The notes under the pieces are model-generated. The model was not told the origin of the DNA. It saw only the letters and a program-made list of their open reading frames with translations, and searched no databases. The translations under genes were made by a program, and so were the position numbers. This document shows positions 27,086-36,924 of a stretch of DNA of 64,000 nt, piece by piece (the first letter of the stretch is position 1; each line of letters starts with the position of its first letter). The stretch comes from MED-G105 sp039025235 (GTDB lineage: Bacteria > Pseudomonadota > Alphaproteobacteria > Caulobacterales > Parvularculaceae): the NCBI GenBank assembly GCA_039025235.1, contig JBCCOS010000006.1, positions 1 through 64,000 on the forward strand. The letters are read 5' to 3'.

Positions 27086-27409
27086 ATGAAAAATATTGGC
27101 GATTTGATGAAACAAGCCGGCGCTATGCAGGCCAAAATGGAAGAAGTTCAAGAAAAAATTGCCTCGCTTGAGGCTGAAGGTGTCGCCGGTGGCGGCATGG
27201 TGAAAATCATTTTGAATGGCAAAGGGTACTGCAAAGCCGTCGCCATTGATCGAAGCTTGTTATCGGCGGACGAAGGAGAGGTGTTAGAAGACCTTATTGC
27301 GGCAGCCCTTAATGATGCGAAATCAAAGGTTGAAACATCGAGCCAACAGGAGATGGCTAAACTCACCGAGGGGCTTCCCCTACCGCCAGGCATGAAATTG
27401 CCATTTTAA
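27086..27409 (+). CDS. ybaB: YbaB/EbfC nucleoid-associated protein
   Basis: A 107-residue DNA-binding protein. It begins MKNIGDLMKQAGAMQAKMEE and contains the VKIILNGKGYCKAVAID strand region and PPGMKLPF end typical of the family. It lies three bases after dnaX and before recR, the conserved operon order. Confidence 0.94.
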   Translation: MKNIGDLMKQAGAMQAKMEEVQEKIASLEAEGVAGGGMVKIILNGKGYCKAVAIDRSLLSADEGEVLEDLIAAALNDAKSKVETSSQQEMAKLTEGLPLPPGMKLPF

Positions 27410-27474
27410 CCTTGGCGATCCTGAACGCCCTACATTATTAATGAAATAAATATTCTGAATACCACATAGTATTT

Positions 27475-28080
27475 ATGCCTTCATCCAGTATTGGTCCTGA
27501 TCTTCAACGTCTTATTGATCTTTTGGCGAAGCTACCTGGTCTTGGCCCGAGGTCTGCGAAGCGTGCCGCGCTGCACCTTCTAAAAAAACGTGAAAGCTTG
27601 ATGCAACCGTTAGCCTTTGCGATTGTGGAGGCAGCCGAAAAGGTTGTCGAATGTCGTATTTGTGGAAATCTGGATACCCTAGATCCCTGTGCAATATGTG
27701 CTGACCCGGCCCGTGCGACATCGACGATTTGTGTCGTTGAGGGGGTCGGAGATGTTTGGGCGATGGAGCGCGCTGGCGCGCACAATGGAAAATACCACGT
27801 GTTAGGAGGGCTGTTATCCCCACTCGATGGTGTTGGTCCCGATGATTTACGTGTTGGTCCCCTCGTGGCGCGGGCAGAGCAAGACGAGGTTGCGGAAATA
27901 ATTCTTGCTTTGCCAGCGACCGTCGATGGGCAGAGTACATCACATTACTTAGCGGATGCTCTTCAATCGAAGAATGTTTCTGTTACGCAGCTATCACAAG
28001 GTGTTCCCGTCGGTGGCGAGCTGGACTTTCTCGATGAAGGAACAATTGCAGCAGCAATGCGCGCCCGGCGCCCTGCCTAA
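27475..28080 (+). CDS. recR: Recombination mediator RecR
   Basis: A 201-residue recombinational repair protein. It has the N-terminal helix-hairpin-helix (LAKLPGLGPRSAKRAALHLL), a Cys4 zinc finger (CRICGNLDTLDPCAIC, about 61-76) and a Toprim domain (ICVVEGVGDVWAMERAG). It is the third gene of the dnaX-ybaB-recR group. Confidence 0.95.
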   Translation: MPSSSIGPDLQRLIDLLAKLPGLGPRSAKRAALHLLKKRESLMQPLAFAIVEAAEKVVECRICGNLDTLDPCAICADPARATSTICVVEGVGDVWAMERAGAHNGKYHVLGGLLSPLDGVGPDDLRVGPLVARAEQDEVAEIILALPATVDGQSTSHYLADALQSKNVSVTQLSQGVPVGGELDFLDEGTIAAAMRARRPA

Positions 28081-28253
28081 TGCGCGGTGCCAGTCTGTCA
28101 GGGGTGTTTTTTGTTGTTAAAAAAACCAATCCTTGAGGTTTGGTTTACGGCTCGGAAATAAAGGAATGCGTATTATTTCTTCGACGGAACTGGGTTTGCT
28201 GTCCTGAACTCTCATATTTATTGCTTTTTGTTCCGTTCGAAGAGAGACACACT

Positions 28254-29381
28254 TTGGCACGGAAAGAAATTGTTAACTCTCAAAACAGGGCAATAGCCCC
28301 GGACGCGAGTGGAAGAACGCCGCAACCACGACGGCGTGCGCGTCCGGACTTATTGTCAATTGTTTGCCCTGCCTATAATGAAGCCTCAAATCTGATTGAG
28401 TTTCACCGTGCTGTTCGGCGCGCGATGCGGACCATTGAGCAACCATTCGAGCTCGTTTTTGTGAATGACGGTAGTGAGGATGCAACGTTGGATGCGATGG
28501 AAGCGCTTCGCCTTCGGCACTCAAACACCTCAATCGTTGATCTTAGTCGCAATTTTGGAAAAGAGATTGCCACCACGGCAGGTCTCGATCACTGCAAGGG
28601 GGATGCTGTTGTTGTCATTGATGCTGACCTTCAGGACCCACCAGAAGTTATTGCCAATTTAATTGATGGTTGGCGTGAAGGTTATGAAGTCGTCTATGCG
28701 AAGCGGCGTGTACGCGAAGGCGAAACTTGGATCAAAAAGAAAACGGCAAGCCTATTCTACCGCCTGATGAGTGATATTGGTCCGGCACCGTTACCGGAGA
28801 ATGTGGGCGATTTCCGACTTATGAGTCGAAAGGCGGTGAATGCGGTATGCCAAATCCGCGAGCAACATCGGTTTATGAAGGGGGTGTTTGCCTGGGTTGG
28901 TTTCCCGTCCAAAGAGGTACTTTACGACCGGGCGCCGCGTCGATCCGGCGAAACAAAATGGAATTACTGGAAGCTTTGGAATCTTTCAATCGAAGGTGTG
29001 ACATCCTCGACATTGGCACCGCTTAAACTATCAACATATTTCGGCTTTTCGGTCGCCTGCGTCGCCTTCTTAGCTGGCGTGTTTTACATCACGAAAACAA
29101 TTGCTTTCGGGGATCCTGTTGCTGGCTTTCCAACATTGATCGTCGTAATTCTCTTTCTCGGCGGCGTACAACTCATGGTGCTCGGTGTGATTGGTGAGTA
29201 TTTGGGGCGTGTGTTTAACGAGACGAAAAACCGGCCGCTTTATTTTGTGAATGCAGTCCTTGATTCGAGCCTCGATGCGCCGCAAACCGATTTGCCAGCG
29301 TTAAGTGCAGCTCAAACCGCTGCTGCAAACGGAACGACTGTCACGGATCAGGATGACCAATGCTTAGGAAAGGTCGGTTAG
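28254..29381 (+). CDS. Family 2 glycosyltransferase, GtrB/polyprenyl-phosphate type
   Basis: A membrane-associated GT2 enzyme of about 375 residues. The catalytic domain has SIVCPAYNEASNL, FVNDGSEDAT, a DXD-type VIDADLQDPPEV and FRLMSRKAV. Two C-terminal membrane helices follow (ACVAFLAGVFYITK; TLIVVILFLGGVQLMVLGVIGEYLGRV). Such proteins transfer a sugar to undecaprenyl phosphate and work with GtrA-like flippases, which is the next gene, overlapping by 22 bp. The start is unclear: TTG 28254 after AGAGAGA is chosen, with TTG 28140 also in frame and no suitable ATG. Confidence 0.85.
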   Translation: MARKEIVNSQNRAIAPDASGRTPQPRRRARPDLLSIVCPAYNEASNLIEFHRAVRRAMRTIEQPFELVFVNDGSEDATLDAMEALRLRHSNTSIVDLSRNFGKEIATTAGLDHCKGDAVVVIDADLQDPPEVIANLIDGWREGYEVVYAKRRVREGETWIKKKTASLFYRLMSDIGPAPLPENVGDFRLMSRKAVNAVCQIREQHRFMKGVFAWVGFPSKEVLYDRAPRRSGETKWNYWKLWNLSIEGVTSSTLAPLKLSTYFGFSVACVAFLAGVFYITKTIAFGDPVAGFPTLIVVILFLGGVQLMVLGVIGEYLGRVFNETKNRPLYFVNAVLDSSLDAPQTDLPALSAAQTAAANGTTVTDQDDQCLGKVG

Positions 29382-29806
29382 GCAAGCAATTCACGTCTTA
29401 CGTGACCCACGACCGGGCGGAGCCTTGGCGTTTTGCGTTCGTTGGACTTTTTGCAACGGCGGTTGATTTTCTGATTTTCTTTATATTGGCGCGCATCAAT
29501 GTTTCAGTCATTGCTGCAAACATCTTGGCATTTTTCGTCGCAAACATTTTCAGCTATTTTGCCAATACGGCAGTAACCTTTCGCCGGGATGGGCAACGCG
29601 TTGAGAAATCCGTTGCTCGGTATTTGCAGTTCTTACTCGCACATCTCTTTGGTCTAGCCACATCTACGGGCGTCCTCGTGGTTGCAACACCTGTCATTGG
29701 TCTTCTCTTGGCAAAAGCTGCAGCAACGGGAGTGGGATTTATGTCCAATTATTTGCTCTCATCGCGGCTCGTTTTTCGGAACAAGCCGAATAACGATGGC
29801 CAATAG
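29360..29806 (+). CDS. GtrA-family membrane protein
   Basis: A 148-residue protein with four predicted membrane helices (FAFVGLFATAVDFLIFFILA, VIAANILAFFVANIFSYFAN, LAHLFGLATSTGVLVV, and a last one ending FMSNYLLSSRLVF). The WRFAFVGLFAT start and NYLLSSRLVFR end are characteristic of GtrA/DPMS flippases. It overlaps the GT2 gene by 22 bp, so the two form a probable sugar-lipid synthesis and flipping pair. Confidence 0.88.
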   Translation: MLRKGRLGKQFTSYVTHDRAEPWRFAFVGLFATAVDFLIFFILARINVSVIAANILAFFVANIFSYFANTAVTFRRDGQRVEKSVARYLQFLLAHLFGLATSTGVLVVATPVIGLLLAKAAATGVGFMSNYLLSSRLVFRNKPNNDGQ

Positions 29807-29873
29807 GTCGTCGATGTTCCAAAAATTCAATACCCATCTACCGAATCAGGCCTAAGAGCTCTATTTTTGACTG

Positions 29874-31391
29874 ATGAGTATTGAGCCTTTCCCAGTACAA
29901 GCCTCTGTTTTTATTTATTTATTGGCTTTCACAACGCCGGTCGCGATGGCTATTGCGGGGTGGCAAACCGTTCGTTGTTTGCGGTTTTCTGCCTTGGCGC
30001 GCCGCCGTTGGAAAGAGATAGGTCAACTCAAACACTATCGGCAGACGGCAGAAAACCAAGCCCTAGAGTTGCGTGACCTAAAAGAAAAGTTCGAACAGAT
30101 ATCGAATGAAAAACAACAGTTCCAGATGACTGCGGCTCAAGATTCCGTCAGGCTTGAGGAAAAGGAGCGGGCACTGGTTGAATTGAAACACCGCATGGAA
30201 ACGGAATTTAAAGTGCTCAGCGCCAAATTATTGGAGACGTCGCACGCGTCGTTTCTAGCTAGAGCAAATGAAACGTTTGAACGCCATCAGCAAAATGCTG
30301 CTGCAGATGTTGAAAGCCGGCGCAAAGCACTCGACTCGATGGTGCAGCCGATGGCTGAAACACTAGAACGCTACGAAAAATCGCTTGTTGCCCTTCGACA
30401 AGAACAGGCGACGGCGCGAGCTGATCTCCTCGGGCGGATGGGTGAACTGGCCGCGTCAACCAACCAGGTTCGAGATGAAGCGCAAAAATTGAGATCGGCG
30501 CTAGGGTCAAGCACGCGTGCTGCTGGTCGTTGGGGTGAAGAGCAATTACGTAATGTTGTTGAGGCAGCGGGCATGAGTGCCCATGTTGATTACACCGAGC
30601 AGTCGGCCATTGGGATGACCCACACAGATACCCCCAAAGATAATCCTAGAGATAGGCTCATTCCGGATATGATCGTGAATTTGCCAGGTGGCCGCAAGAT
30701 GGCGGTCGACGCAAAAGTCTCGATCGGCGCGTTTCTTGAGGCGTCAGAAGCGGCCAACCCGGACGATGTAGCGCTTCACCTTTCGCGCCATGGAGAAGAT
30801 CTTTGGACACATGTTAAGTTGCTCGCCTCAAAGGATTATGCAGCATCACTCAGGGATTCTCTAGACATGGTAATTATGTTTGTACCAGGAGAAAATTATT
30901 TTGCTGCGGCTCTTGAGGCGCGTCCGGCGCTTTTTCAAGATGCTTTTGAAAGAAAAGTAATGATTGCAACGCCTATGACGCTTGTTGCGATGTTAAAAGC
31001 AGCATCCTTCCATTGGCGCCAGGAAAAAGCAGCCGAGCATGCGACGATCGTCGCCGGGCACGCGAAGGGATTATATGACAGCTTGAGAACCATGTCTCAA
31101 AACCTCATCGAACTCGGACGGGCGCTCGACCGCAGTGTTCAGAAATACAATTCAGCGTTAGCGGGATTTGATAAGCGCGTCATGGTGCGGGCCAAACGAT
31201 TTGCCGAATTAGAACTGCCTGGTATCACCAACAACTTGCCCGAACTGACGCAGGTTGAGACGTCACTCGTGGCGCTAGAGGTTGCGGGGCAATACACTGT
31301 GGACAAGTTGAATGAAGGACCAAGGGATGCTGATGTCGCGGGTGTTATATCTGACAAAAACACTGAACCTGACGATCAATCTGTCGCATAA
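29874..31391 (+). CDS. rmuC: DNA recombination protein RmuC
   Basis: A 505-residue protein: an N-terminal membrane helix (about 10-30), a long coiled coil (about 45-200, LKEKFEQISNEKQQFQ), and the RmuC nuclease-like domain (about 220-440). The domain has GRWGEEQLRNVVEAAGM, PDMIVNLPGGRKMAVDAKVS and the MVIMFVPGENYFAAALE segment. RmuC limits recombination-associated rearrangement in E. coli; the mechanism is not settled. It converges on a much longer RmuC-like gene. Confidence 0.93.
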   Translation: MSIEPFPVQASVFIYLLAFTTPVAMAIAGWQTVRCLRFSALARRRWKEIGQLKHYRQTAENQALELRDLKEKFEQISNEKQQFQMTAAQDSVRLEEKERALVELKHRMETEFKVLSAKLLETSHASFLARANETFERHQQNAAADVESRRKALDSMVQPMAETLERYEKSLVALRQEQATARADLLGRMGELAASTNQVRDEAQKLRSALGSSTRAAGRWGEEQLRNVVEAAGMSAHVDYTEQSAIGMTHTDTPKDNPRDRLIPDMIVNLPGGRKMAVDAKVSIGAFLEASEAANPDDVALHLSRHGEDLWTHVKLLASKDYAASLRDSLDMVIMFVPGENYFAAALEARPALFQDAFERKVMIATPMTLVAMLKAASFHWRQEKAAEHATIVAGHAKGLYDSLRTMSQNLIELGRALDRSVQKYNSALAGFDKRVMVRAKRFAELELPGITNNLPELTQVETSLVALEVAGQYTVDKLNEGPRDADVAGVISDKNTEPDDQSVA

Positions 31392-31465
31392 CCCTTGCTC
31401 TCTGAAGCGTTTTTCAGCCGAAGTGTGCGCGCTTCGGCGTTCAGTACACGCAGAAAAACAAGGAT

Positions 31466-31491
31466 TTAGAGCTCATCCGCAAAAAGCTCTA
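31466..31491. repeat. Mini TA-bounded hairpin on the RmuC-like stop
   Basis: TAGAGCT...AGCTCTA forms a 7-bp stem with family B/C-type ends. The right end supplies the TAG stop of the leftward RmuC-like gene (CTA at 31489-31491). It lies between convergent genes and may also terminate transcription. An AACAAGGATTTAGAGC stretch resembles the family C linker. Confidence 0.5.
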
Positions 31492-34185
31492 TCGTAGTGG
31501 TTCGTCATCTGAGTGATCTTGAGAAAATTGATCATCTTCGAGCTCGTCATTATTGATATCGTTGTCGCTCGGACCGCCGAATAATCGATTTGATCTCAAT
31601 GAGGAATGTCGATCTGTTCTTAGCCAATCATCGTGATTACCATTAAGGTCTTTCGATGCTTGTGATGTCTCTATGTCGTCACCGTTCTTGCCGAATAAAT
31701 AGCGATTTCGCCCATCGTCAAAATTGGTCATTTCAGTGTCTGATGCGCAATCGGGTTCGCCGCCGCGATCGCTTTGTGATGGGCTCTTTACCGAGAAGCC
31801 TTTTCTTTGATCTTGATAGTGATCGGCTGCGTCATCATAGTGACCATCGCGGTCAAGGTATTGTTCATCTTCTCTCAAACCTTCGATCTCGTCGAAGTCG
31901 TCGTATTCCTCATCATACCCATCGTTCGATTGATCATGTAAAGACTGGTCGGAATTGAATTGGGTCGCGTCGGGCTGGGCTTTTTCTACGGGCTCTTTTT
32001 CTAACAACGCAAGGGCAGCGCGTATATTCGATGGCGATACGATTTGTACGCGATAACGTAAAGCGTCTTGAACAATATCTGGAAAACGATCGACGAAATC
32101 TGTAAAAAGTGTTTCCGAAGCGATAAGCATGAATGCTGTATCATTTGTTTCTTCTGGGGAGACGAGGTCCTCTGCGACAGCAAGCAAATGTTGAAGGGCT
32201 ATGCGTCTGAATTGGGCTTTTGCTGCCTCGCTCATTCCCAGTTCTTGAAAAGCCTCTAGCGGAAACTTGGCATCGATGGCAACCGGTTTGCACGGCATCG
32301 GCAGATTAACCAAGCAATCCGCTTGCCGATCATTTGACAGCCATACATTCATCTTGTAACCGGCCGACGGCGCAATCTCGCGCATTAAATCCGATAAGCG
32401 AAAAGGCGGCCTATGTTTTCGTTTGTTCGCGGCCAAACCCGCCTTGAGGGCAGTGTTATCGTCTTGGCGGGCAGCGGTACCGACTGGTGACGAGGATAGT
32501 GTTATTGCCCCAATTTCTGAGCGTAGGTATCGAACTTCATTTTGAAGTGCTTCAATATGCGCTTGGGGCGTCAGCATAGGAGACGCATCAACGCCGCTTA
32601 AATACGCAGTGTTTTCGACGCGCGCGATCCGCTCGTCGAAGCGCTCCATGATGCGCTCAAGCCTGCGTTCATAATTGGACGAACGCTTCAGGAACTGATC
32701 AAATTTTTCCGTTAAGACCAGAGTTACATCGTCTGATCCGCTCACTGCTTTGTTCTCGTTGGACTCTATTATAGCCTGCCCAAGGTCTTCCAAATGTTTC
32801 TGCAAAAACCTGGCTAATTCAGCTAACAGCTCTCTGGTCTCAGACTTCAGACCTTCACTTTGGGCCTCCAATGCTTGCTCGAGCCCGGTTAACGTCTGCA
32901 GTAGTATTTCCCGATCGCTGTTGTTCCCTTGGGTGAGGTTCAGCGATCCCAATGACGCAGCGATAGCATCTGATGTTGGCATCCGTTGTTCAATTACATC
33001 GGTCAGATACTGAACAGCGCCGTCAAGCCGTTGATTGATCGTTGCTTCTTGTTCGCCGTTGGCGCGAGCAAGTTCTTCGCTCGCAATATTTAAAGATCGC
33101 GTTTGTTCGTCCACTTTTGCGGCGAGTATTTCTAATTTATGTTCCCGTTGTTCTTGCTCTTGTCGTGCCGCCTCGTGCTCTGCTGCTAATTCAGCCCGTT
33201 CGCGCTCGGCTTTTTCTTGGAGAGCCTGTTCATTTTCCTCTTGCGCGCGAAATAAATCCTCTCGCTCGCGGGCCAGTCTTTCACTCGCAGCCTGCTCTTG
33301 CGCTTGCTGTTCTTCCATCATGCGCTGATGTCTGACTTCCTCAAGGCGTGCTTCTTCAAGACGCACTTGTTCTCGCCGCGTTTCATTTATTCTGGCCTTT
33401 TCCAATCGCAATTCTTCTCGGCGGGCGGCGCGCTCTGCTTTTCGTTCGCGTTGTTGATTTCTGTGTTCTTCTCGCAACCAGTTATCCTGCTGCTGATCAT
33501 CGGTCAGCAAAAATGGGACGTCGCGCTCTTGTTCAAGACGGTTTTTGTTGCGCCGGGTATTTCTTTTTCCATTATTCTCGTTGGTCGCGTTGGGAGAGCG
33601 TTTTCTTTGGTCTTCGCGATCAAACGTATCCGAGAACGCCGAGCGATTGGTGATCGGAGAATTGCGCTTGCTTCGTTTTCGCCTTTTGTTACCGTCACTT
33701 ATGGGTTCTTCGGCAATGACTTCAACGTCGGCCTCTGCCTCGCCAAATCCAGAATCGTCTTGTGCTTTGTCGGGGCGTTTCTTATTTTCATGCCGTCTGG
33801 GTGAGTCATCAAATTCGATATCGACATCGTCGCCGGCTGGTTCAAAAAATTGCGTCCTCGCTTCTGTTTGATTGGCGCGATGCGCGCGCCCTCTCACCAT
33901 GAGGACAAAGATGAGCACCATTATGAGGATGACGGAACCGACGCCGGCCCACATAATCATCCCAGGCCCACTGAAAATCGGCACAATGGTAGAGCCCTCA
34001 CTGGCACCTTCGTCGGTTGCCAGGCTCAACCCCATGATATCGCCGAGGGGAATCGCGTCTCGTCCTTGCGATTCTCCATTGATCGCATCTTGGTCAACGG
34101 AGAGGCCAGATTCGTCTGCCGGTCCACCGGATAACGGCAATTCCGCTTCTTCCTCATTGCTCGGACTGTTGTCCTCGCTTTGCAT
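31489..34185 (-). CDS. Very long coiled-coil membrane protein with an RmuC-like domain
   Basis: An 898-residue protein. It has an acidic N-terminus, one membrane helix (about 76-101, MIMWAGVGSVILIMVLIFVLMV), a charged region (about 105-230), and a long Glu/Arg-rich coiled coil (about 230-500). At about 590-720 a domain resembles RmuC (LVNLPMPCKPVAIDAKFPLEAF; then DIVQDALRYRVQIVSPSNI), and the tail is very acidic. ATG 34185 is preceded by GTGGGGA; a TTG at 34203 is in frame. It converges on bona fide rmuC. I infer a divergent RmuC paralogue; its function is unknown. Confidence 0.75.
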   Translation of the reverse strand: MQSEDNSPSNEEEAELPLSGGPADESGLSVDQDAINGESQGRDAIPLGDIMGLSLATDEGASEGSTIVPIFSGPGMIMWAGVGSVILIMVLIFVLMVRGRAHRANQTEARTQFFEPAGDDVDIEFDDSPRRHENKKRPDKAQDDSGFGEAEADVEVIAEEPISDGNKRRKRSKRNSPITNRSAFSDTFDREDQRKRSPNATNENNGKRNTRRNKNRLEQERDVPFLLTDDQQQDNWLREEHRNQQRERKAERAARREELRLEKARINETRREQVRLEEARLEEVRHQRMMEEQQAQEQAASERLAREREDLFRAQEENEQALQEKAERERAELAAEHEAARQEQEQREHKLEILAAKVDEQTRSLNIASEELARANGEQEATINQRLDGAVQYLTDVIEQRMPTSDAIAASLGSLNLTQGNNSDREILLQTLTGLEQALEAQSEGLKSETRELLAELARFLQKHLEDLGQAIIESNENKAVSGSDDVTLVLTEKFDQFLKRSSNYERRLERIMERFDERIARVENTAYLSGVDASPMLTPQAHIEALQNEVRYLRSEIGAITLSSSPVGTAARQDDNTALKAGLAANKRKHRPPFRLSDLMREIAPSAGYKMNVWLSNDRQADCLVNLPMPCKPVAIDAKFPLEAFQELGMSEAAKAQFRRIALQHLLAVAEDLVSPEETNDTAFMLIASETLFTDFVDRFPDIVQDALRYRVQIVSPSNIRAALALLEKEPVEKAQPDATQFNSDQSLHDQSNDGYDEEYDDFDEIEGLREDEQYLDRDGHYDDAADHYQDQRKGFSVKSPSQSDRGGEPDCASDTEMTNFDDGRNRYLFGKNGDDIETSQASKDLNGNHDDWLRTDRHSSLRSNRLFGGPSDNDINNDELEDDQFSQDHSDDEPLR

Positions 34186-34391
34186 AGCAATCCCCACACC
34201 CAAAAGATGTTCAAATTTCTTTGAATTCCAGATGGTTAATTTAGGGGAACCGGTCCTTAAAGGCGAGAACGAAAGGCGCCTAAGCCCCTAGAAACATGAT
34301 TTTTGGCGAAGATTTACCATTCCATATCAACTGATGCGTGCGTAGGATTGTGTTCTTGACGTAGCGAGTAGTGCATCTTAGGTCCAACGAC

Positions 34392-34910
34392 ATGACGATT
34401 AGAGAAATACTTATAGTACCTCACAAAAAGCTGCGACTGGTTTCGGACCCTGTCGACCGCGTGGATGACGATGTTCGTCTTCTTCTCGATGATATGCTGG
34501 AGACCATGTATGATGCCAAAGGCATTGGTCTTGCGGCCATTCAAATAGGTGTGCCAAAGCGCGTGATTGTGATGGATCTCGCTAGGGACGAAGAAGAGCC
34601 AGCGCCAAGGTTCTTTGTTAATCCGGAGATTTATGATCAGTCTGAGGATACAGCCCCGTACCAAGAGGGCTGCTTATCGATACCCGAATTTTATGAGGAA
34701 GTTGAGCGCCCAGCCACATGTCGCGTACGATATCTGGACTATGATGGAACCGAGCGTGACGAAGCCGCTAGCGATCTATTCTCAGTATGCATCCAACATG
34801 AGATGGACCATTTGAATGGCGTGCTTTTCCTCGACCATATCTCTCGATTGAAGCGTGACCGTATACTGAAGAAAATAAAAAAAGATCAGCGCTTATCGGC
34901 CTCGGCTTAA
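34392..34910 (+). CDS. def: Peptide deformylase
   Basis: A 172-residue metallo-enzyme removing the N-formyl group from nascent proteins. All three motifs are present: GIGLAAIQIG, EGCLSIP (metal cysteine) and HEMDHLNG (two metal histidines and the catalytic glutamate). ATG 34392 gives the canonical MTIREILIVPHKKL start. It is followed by fmt and truA, the usual alphaproteobacterial order. Confidence 0.95.
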   Translation: MTIREILIVPHKKLRLVSDPVDRVDDDVRLLLDDMLETMYDAKGIGLAAIQIGVPKRVIVMDLARDEEEPAPRFFVNPEIYDQSEDTAPYQEGCLSIPEFYEEVERPATCRVRYLDYDGTERDEAASDLFSVCIQHEMDHLNGVLFLDHISRLKRDRILKKIKKDQRLSASA

Positions 34911-35013
34911 CAGAAAAATCAATTCAACACTCATATTTTTATGCGGTGGCGCTGACGAGGATTGAACGCTTCTTAAAGACGCATTTTTGATAAACCGATA
35001 GGAAACATCTTTC

Positions 35014-35958
35014 ATGCGTATTGCATTCATGGGCACGCCTGACTTTGCCGCAACATGCCTTGGCGAATTAATTGCATCGGATGCGAACATTGCCGTTGTT
35101 TATACGAAAACACCGCAGCCGGCCGGTCGCGGCAAGAAGGTAAGGCAGTCCCCAGTACATAGTCTTTCGGTTGCCCATAGCTTGCTTGTTCTCACACCGA
35201 CCACATTAAAAACTGAAGAGGCGGCAACCGAACTGAAGCGCTTTGACATTGATGTTGCAATTGTCGTTGCCTATGGCCTCATCCTACCCAAGCAAATTTT
35301 GGACATACCGAGACTGGGTTGCTTTAATTTGCATGCATCTTTGCTTCCGCGATGGCGCGGGGCAGCGCCGATTCAAAGAGCGATCATGGCGGGCGATCAG
35401 GAAACGGGCGTGCAAGTCATGCGGATGGAAGAGGGCCTTGATACAGGCCCAGTGCTTCTTTCCGAAAAAACCCAGATTGATCCAAGTGACACATTTCAAA
35501 CTTTGCATGATCGCCTGGCATTAACTGGTGCGCAATTACTTCCGCGGTTTCTTGCTGCTCTGGAACGAGGGCAAATCAACGAAACTCCGCAATCCGAAGA
35601 TGGTATTACTTACGCGGAAAAAATTTCTTCTGCCGAAGCTCGAATTGATTGGTCGCAATCTGCATTATCAATTGATCAAAAGGTGAGGGGGTTATCGCCA
35701 TTTCCGGGTGCTTGGTTTGAGATAGGGCAAAATGGTGAGATCGTTCGCATTAAAGCCTTGAGTACCGCCATTGTACAAAATAGTGGGGACGAGAACAGCA
35801 AGCCTGGTACCGTCCTCTCGACCGATGGCAAGCTTATAATCAAGACTATTGATGGTGCCCTGCAATTCAATCGCCTTCAGAGAGCGGGTCGTGCAGCTCA
35901 GTCTGCGGACGAGTTTTTGCGCGGATTTCCCCTTCGTCCAGGGGCTATGGTCTCTTAA
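35014..35958 (+). CDS. fmt: Methionyl-tRNA formyltransferase
   Basis: A 314-residue enzyme formylating initiator Met-tRNA with 10-formyl-THF. It begins MRIAFMGTPDFAATCLGELI, has the catalytic and folate-binding region CFNLHASLLPRWRGAAPIQRAI, and a C-terminal OB-like domain (SIDQKVRGLSPFPGAW). It lies about 100 bp after def and two bases before truA. Confidence 0.95.
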   Translation: MRIAFMGTPDFAATCLGELIASDANIAVVYTKTPQPAGRGKKVRQSPVHSLSVAHSLLVLTPTTLKTEEAATELKRFDIDVAIVVAYGLILPKQILDIPRLGCFNLHASLLPRWRGAAPIQRAIMAGDQETGVQVMRMEEGLDTGPVLLSEKTQIDPSDTFQTLHDRLALTGAQLLPRFLAALERGQINETPQSEDGITYAEKISSAEARIDWSQSALSIDQKVRGLSPFPGAWFEIGQNGEIVRIKALSTAIVQNSGDENSKPGTVLSTDGKLIIKTIDGALQFNRLQRAGRAAQSADEFLRGFPLRPGAMVS

Positions 35959-35960
35959 AA

Positions 35961-36701
35961 ATGAGGCGTTATAGACTGACTGTTGAATATGACGGGACGC
36001 CTTTCGTAGGCTGGCAAAAACAGTCGAACGGAATGTCCGTACAGGAATCGATTGAGCGCGCAATCTTTCAGTTTTGTGGAGAGGTAACGAACGTATTTTC
36101 AGCAGGCAGAACCGATGCTGGTGTCCATGCGCGTCAGATGACGGCACATTTCGATATCGAAAAGGACACAACGGCAGATGTTGTTCGAGATGCCTTAAAC
36201 CATTACTTAAGACCAAAACCAGTTGCAGTCCTATCAGCGCAGCAGGTTACAAATGACTTTCATGCACGCTTTTCGGCAAAGGCCCGTCATTATGAATATC
36301 TATACTGTGACAGGCGTGCCCCGCTAGCGCTCGATGCAGGACGGGCGTGGCGCATTTCAGGCGCGTTGGATCATGTGGCGATGCATGAAGCAGCGCAAGC
36401 CTTAATCGGGCAACATGATTTTACCACATTTCGGGCTGCGGGGTGTCAAGCAAAATCACCAATAAAGACATTAGATAGAATAGCTGTCCGCCGTGTCGAC
36501 GATACTTTAATCAGCCTTAATGTTTCTGCGACGTCCTTTCTTCACCATCAGGTGCGGTCGATTGCGGGCTCTTTGTTTGCTGTTGGAATTGGGAAATGGC
36601 ACAAAAATAAAATCGCAGACATTTTGGCACACAAAGACCGTTCGGCATGCGGGCAAGTCGCACCGCCATATGGTCTATATTTTCTTTATGCAGACTACTA
36701 A
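35961..36701 (+). CDS. truA: tRNA pseudouridine synthase A
   Basis: A 246-residue enzyme making pseudouridine at positions 38-40 of tRNAs. The catalytic aspartate lies in SAGRTDAGVHARQ. YDGTPFVGWQKQ is at the N-terminus, and SFLHHQVRSIAGSL is near the end. It is immediately downstream of fmt. The TAA stop (36699-36701) is also the left TA boundary of repeat A3. Confidence 0.95.
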   Translation: MRRYRLTVEYDGTPFVGWQKQSNGMSVQESIERAIFQFCGEVTNVFSAGRTDAGVHARQMTAHFDIEKDTTADVVRDALNHYLRPKPVAVLSAQQVTNDFHARFSAKARHYEYLYCDRRAPLALDAGRAWRISGALDHVAMHEAAQALIGQHDFTTFRAAGCQAKSPIKTLDRIAVRRVDDTLISLNVSATSFLHHQVRSIAGSLFAVGIGKWHKNKIADILAHKDRSACGQVAPPYGLYFLYADY

Positions 36702-36801
36702 AGCATTTCCAAGCTAAGTGTGTGCGGTTGGCATTAAGGAAATGCGAAAAATCAACAACTAAAAGCGTCTTTGTGATTCCAATTGAAACCGAGGCGCTTT
36801 A
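36699..36801 (-). mobile_element. Family A twin-hairpin element (A3)
   Basis: A 103-bp copy in reverse orientation, TAAAGCATTTCC...GAGGCGCTTTA, bounded by TA. The left boundary supplies the truA stop codon. It is followed directly by an extra single-hairpin unit at 36800-36841. Confidence 0.9.
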
Positions 36802-36841
36802 ATGAGTCGCCACTTCAATTGGAGTTGGGGCGACGCTTTAA
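36800..36841. repeat. Single-hairpin repeat unit next to A3
   Basis: GTCGCC...GGCGAC flanking CAATTGGAGTTGG, ending GCTTTAATG, which repeats the ending of A3. It is the same size class as the unit on the priA stop. Confidence 0.6.
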
Positions 36842-36924
36842 TGACATTATGTTAAGCCAAATCAGGTGCGAAAATCGCGCATCACGTTTCGTAGATTCGG
36901 CGATATCTATGAATGCTTTATTAT

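Noticed and set aside
33035..33871. Several rightward ORFs of about 100-170 codons
   Set aside because: They are antisense shadows of the coiled-coil region of the RmuC-like gene and have cysteine/serine-rich, non-protein-like composition.
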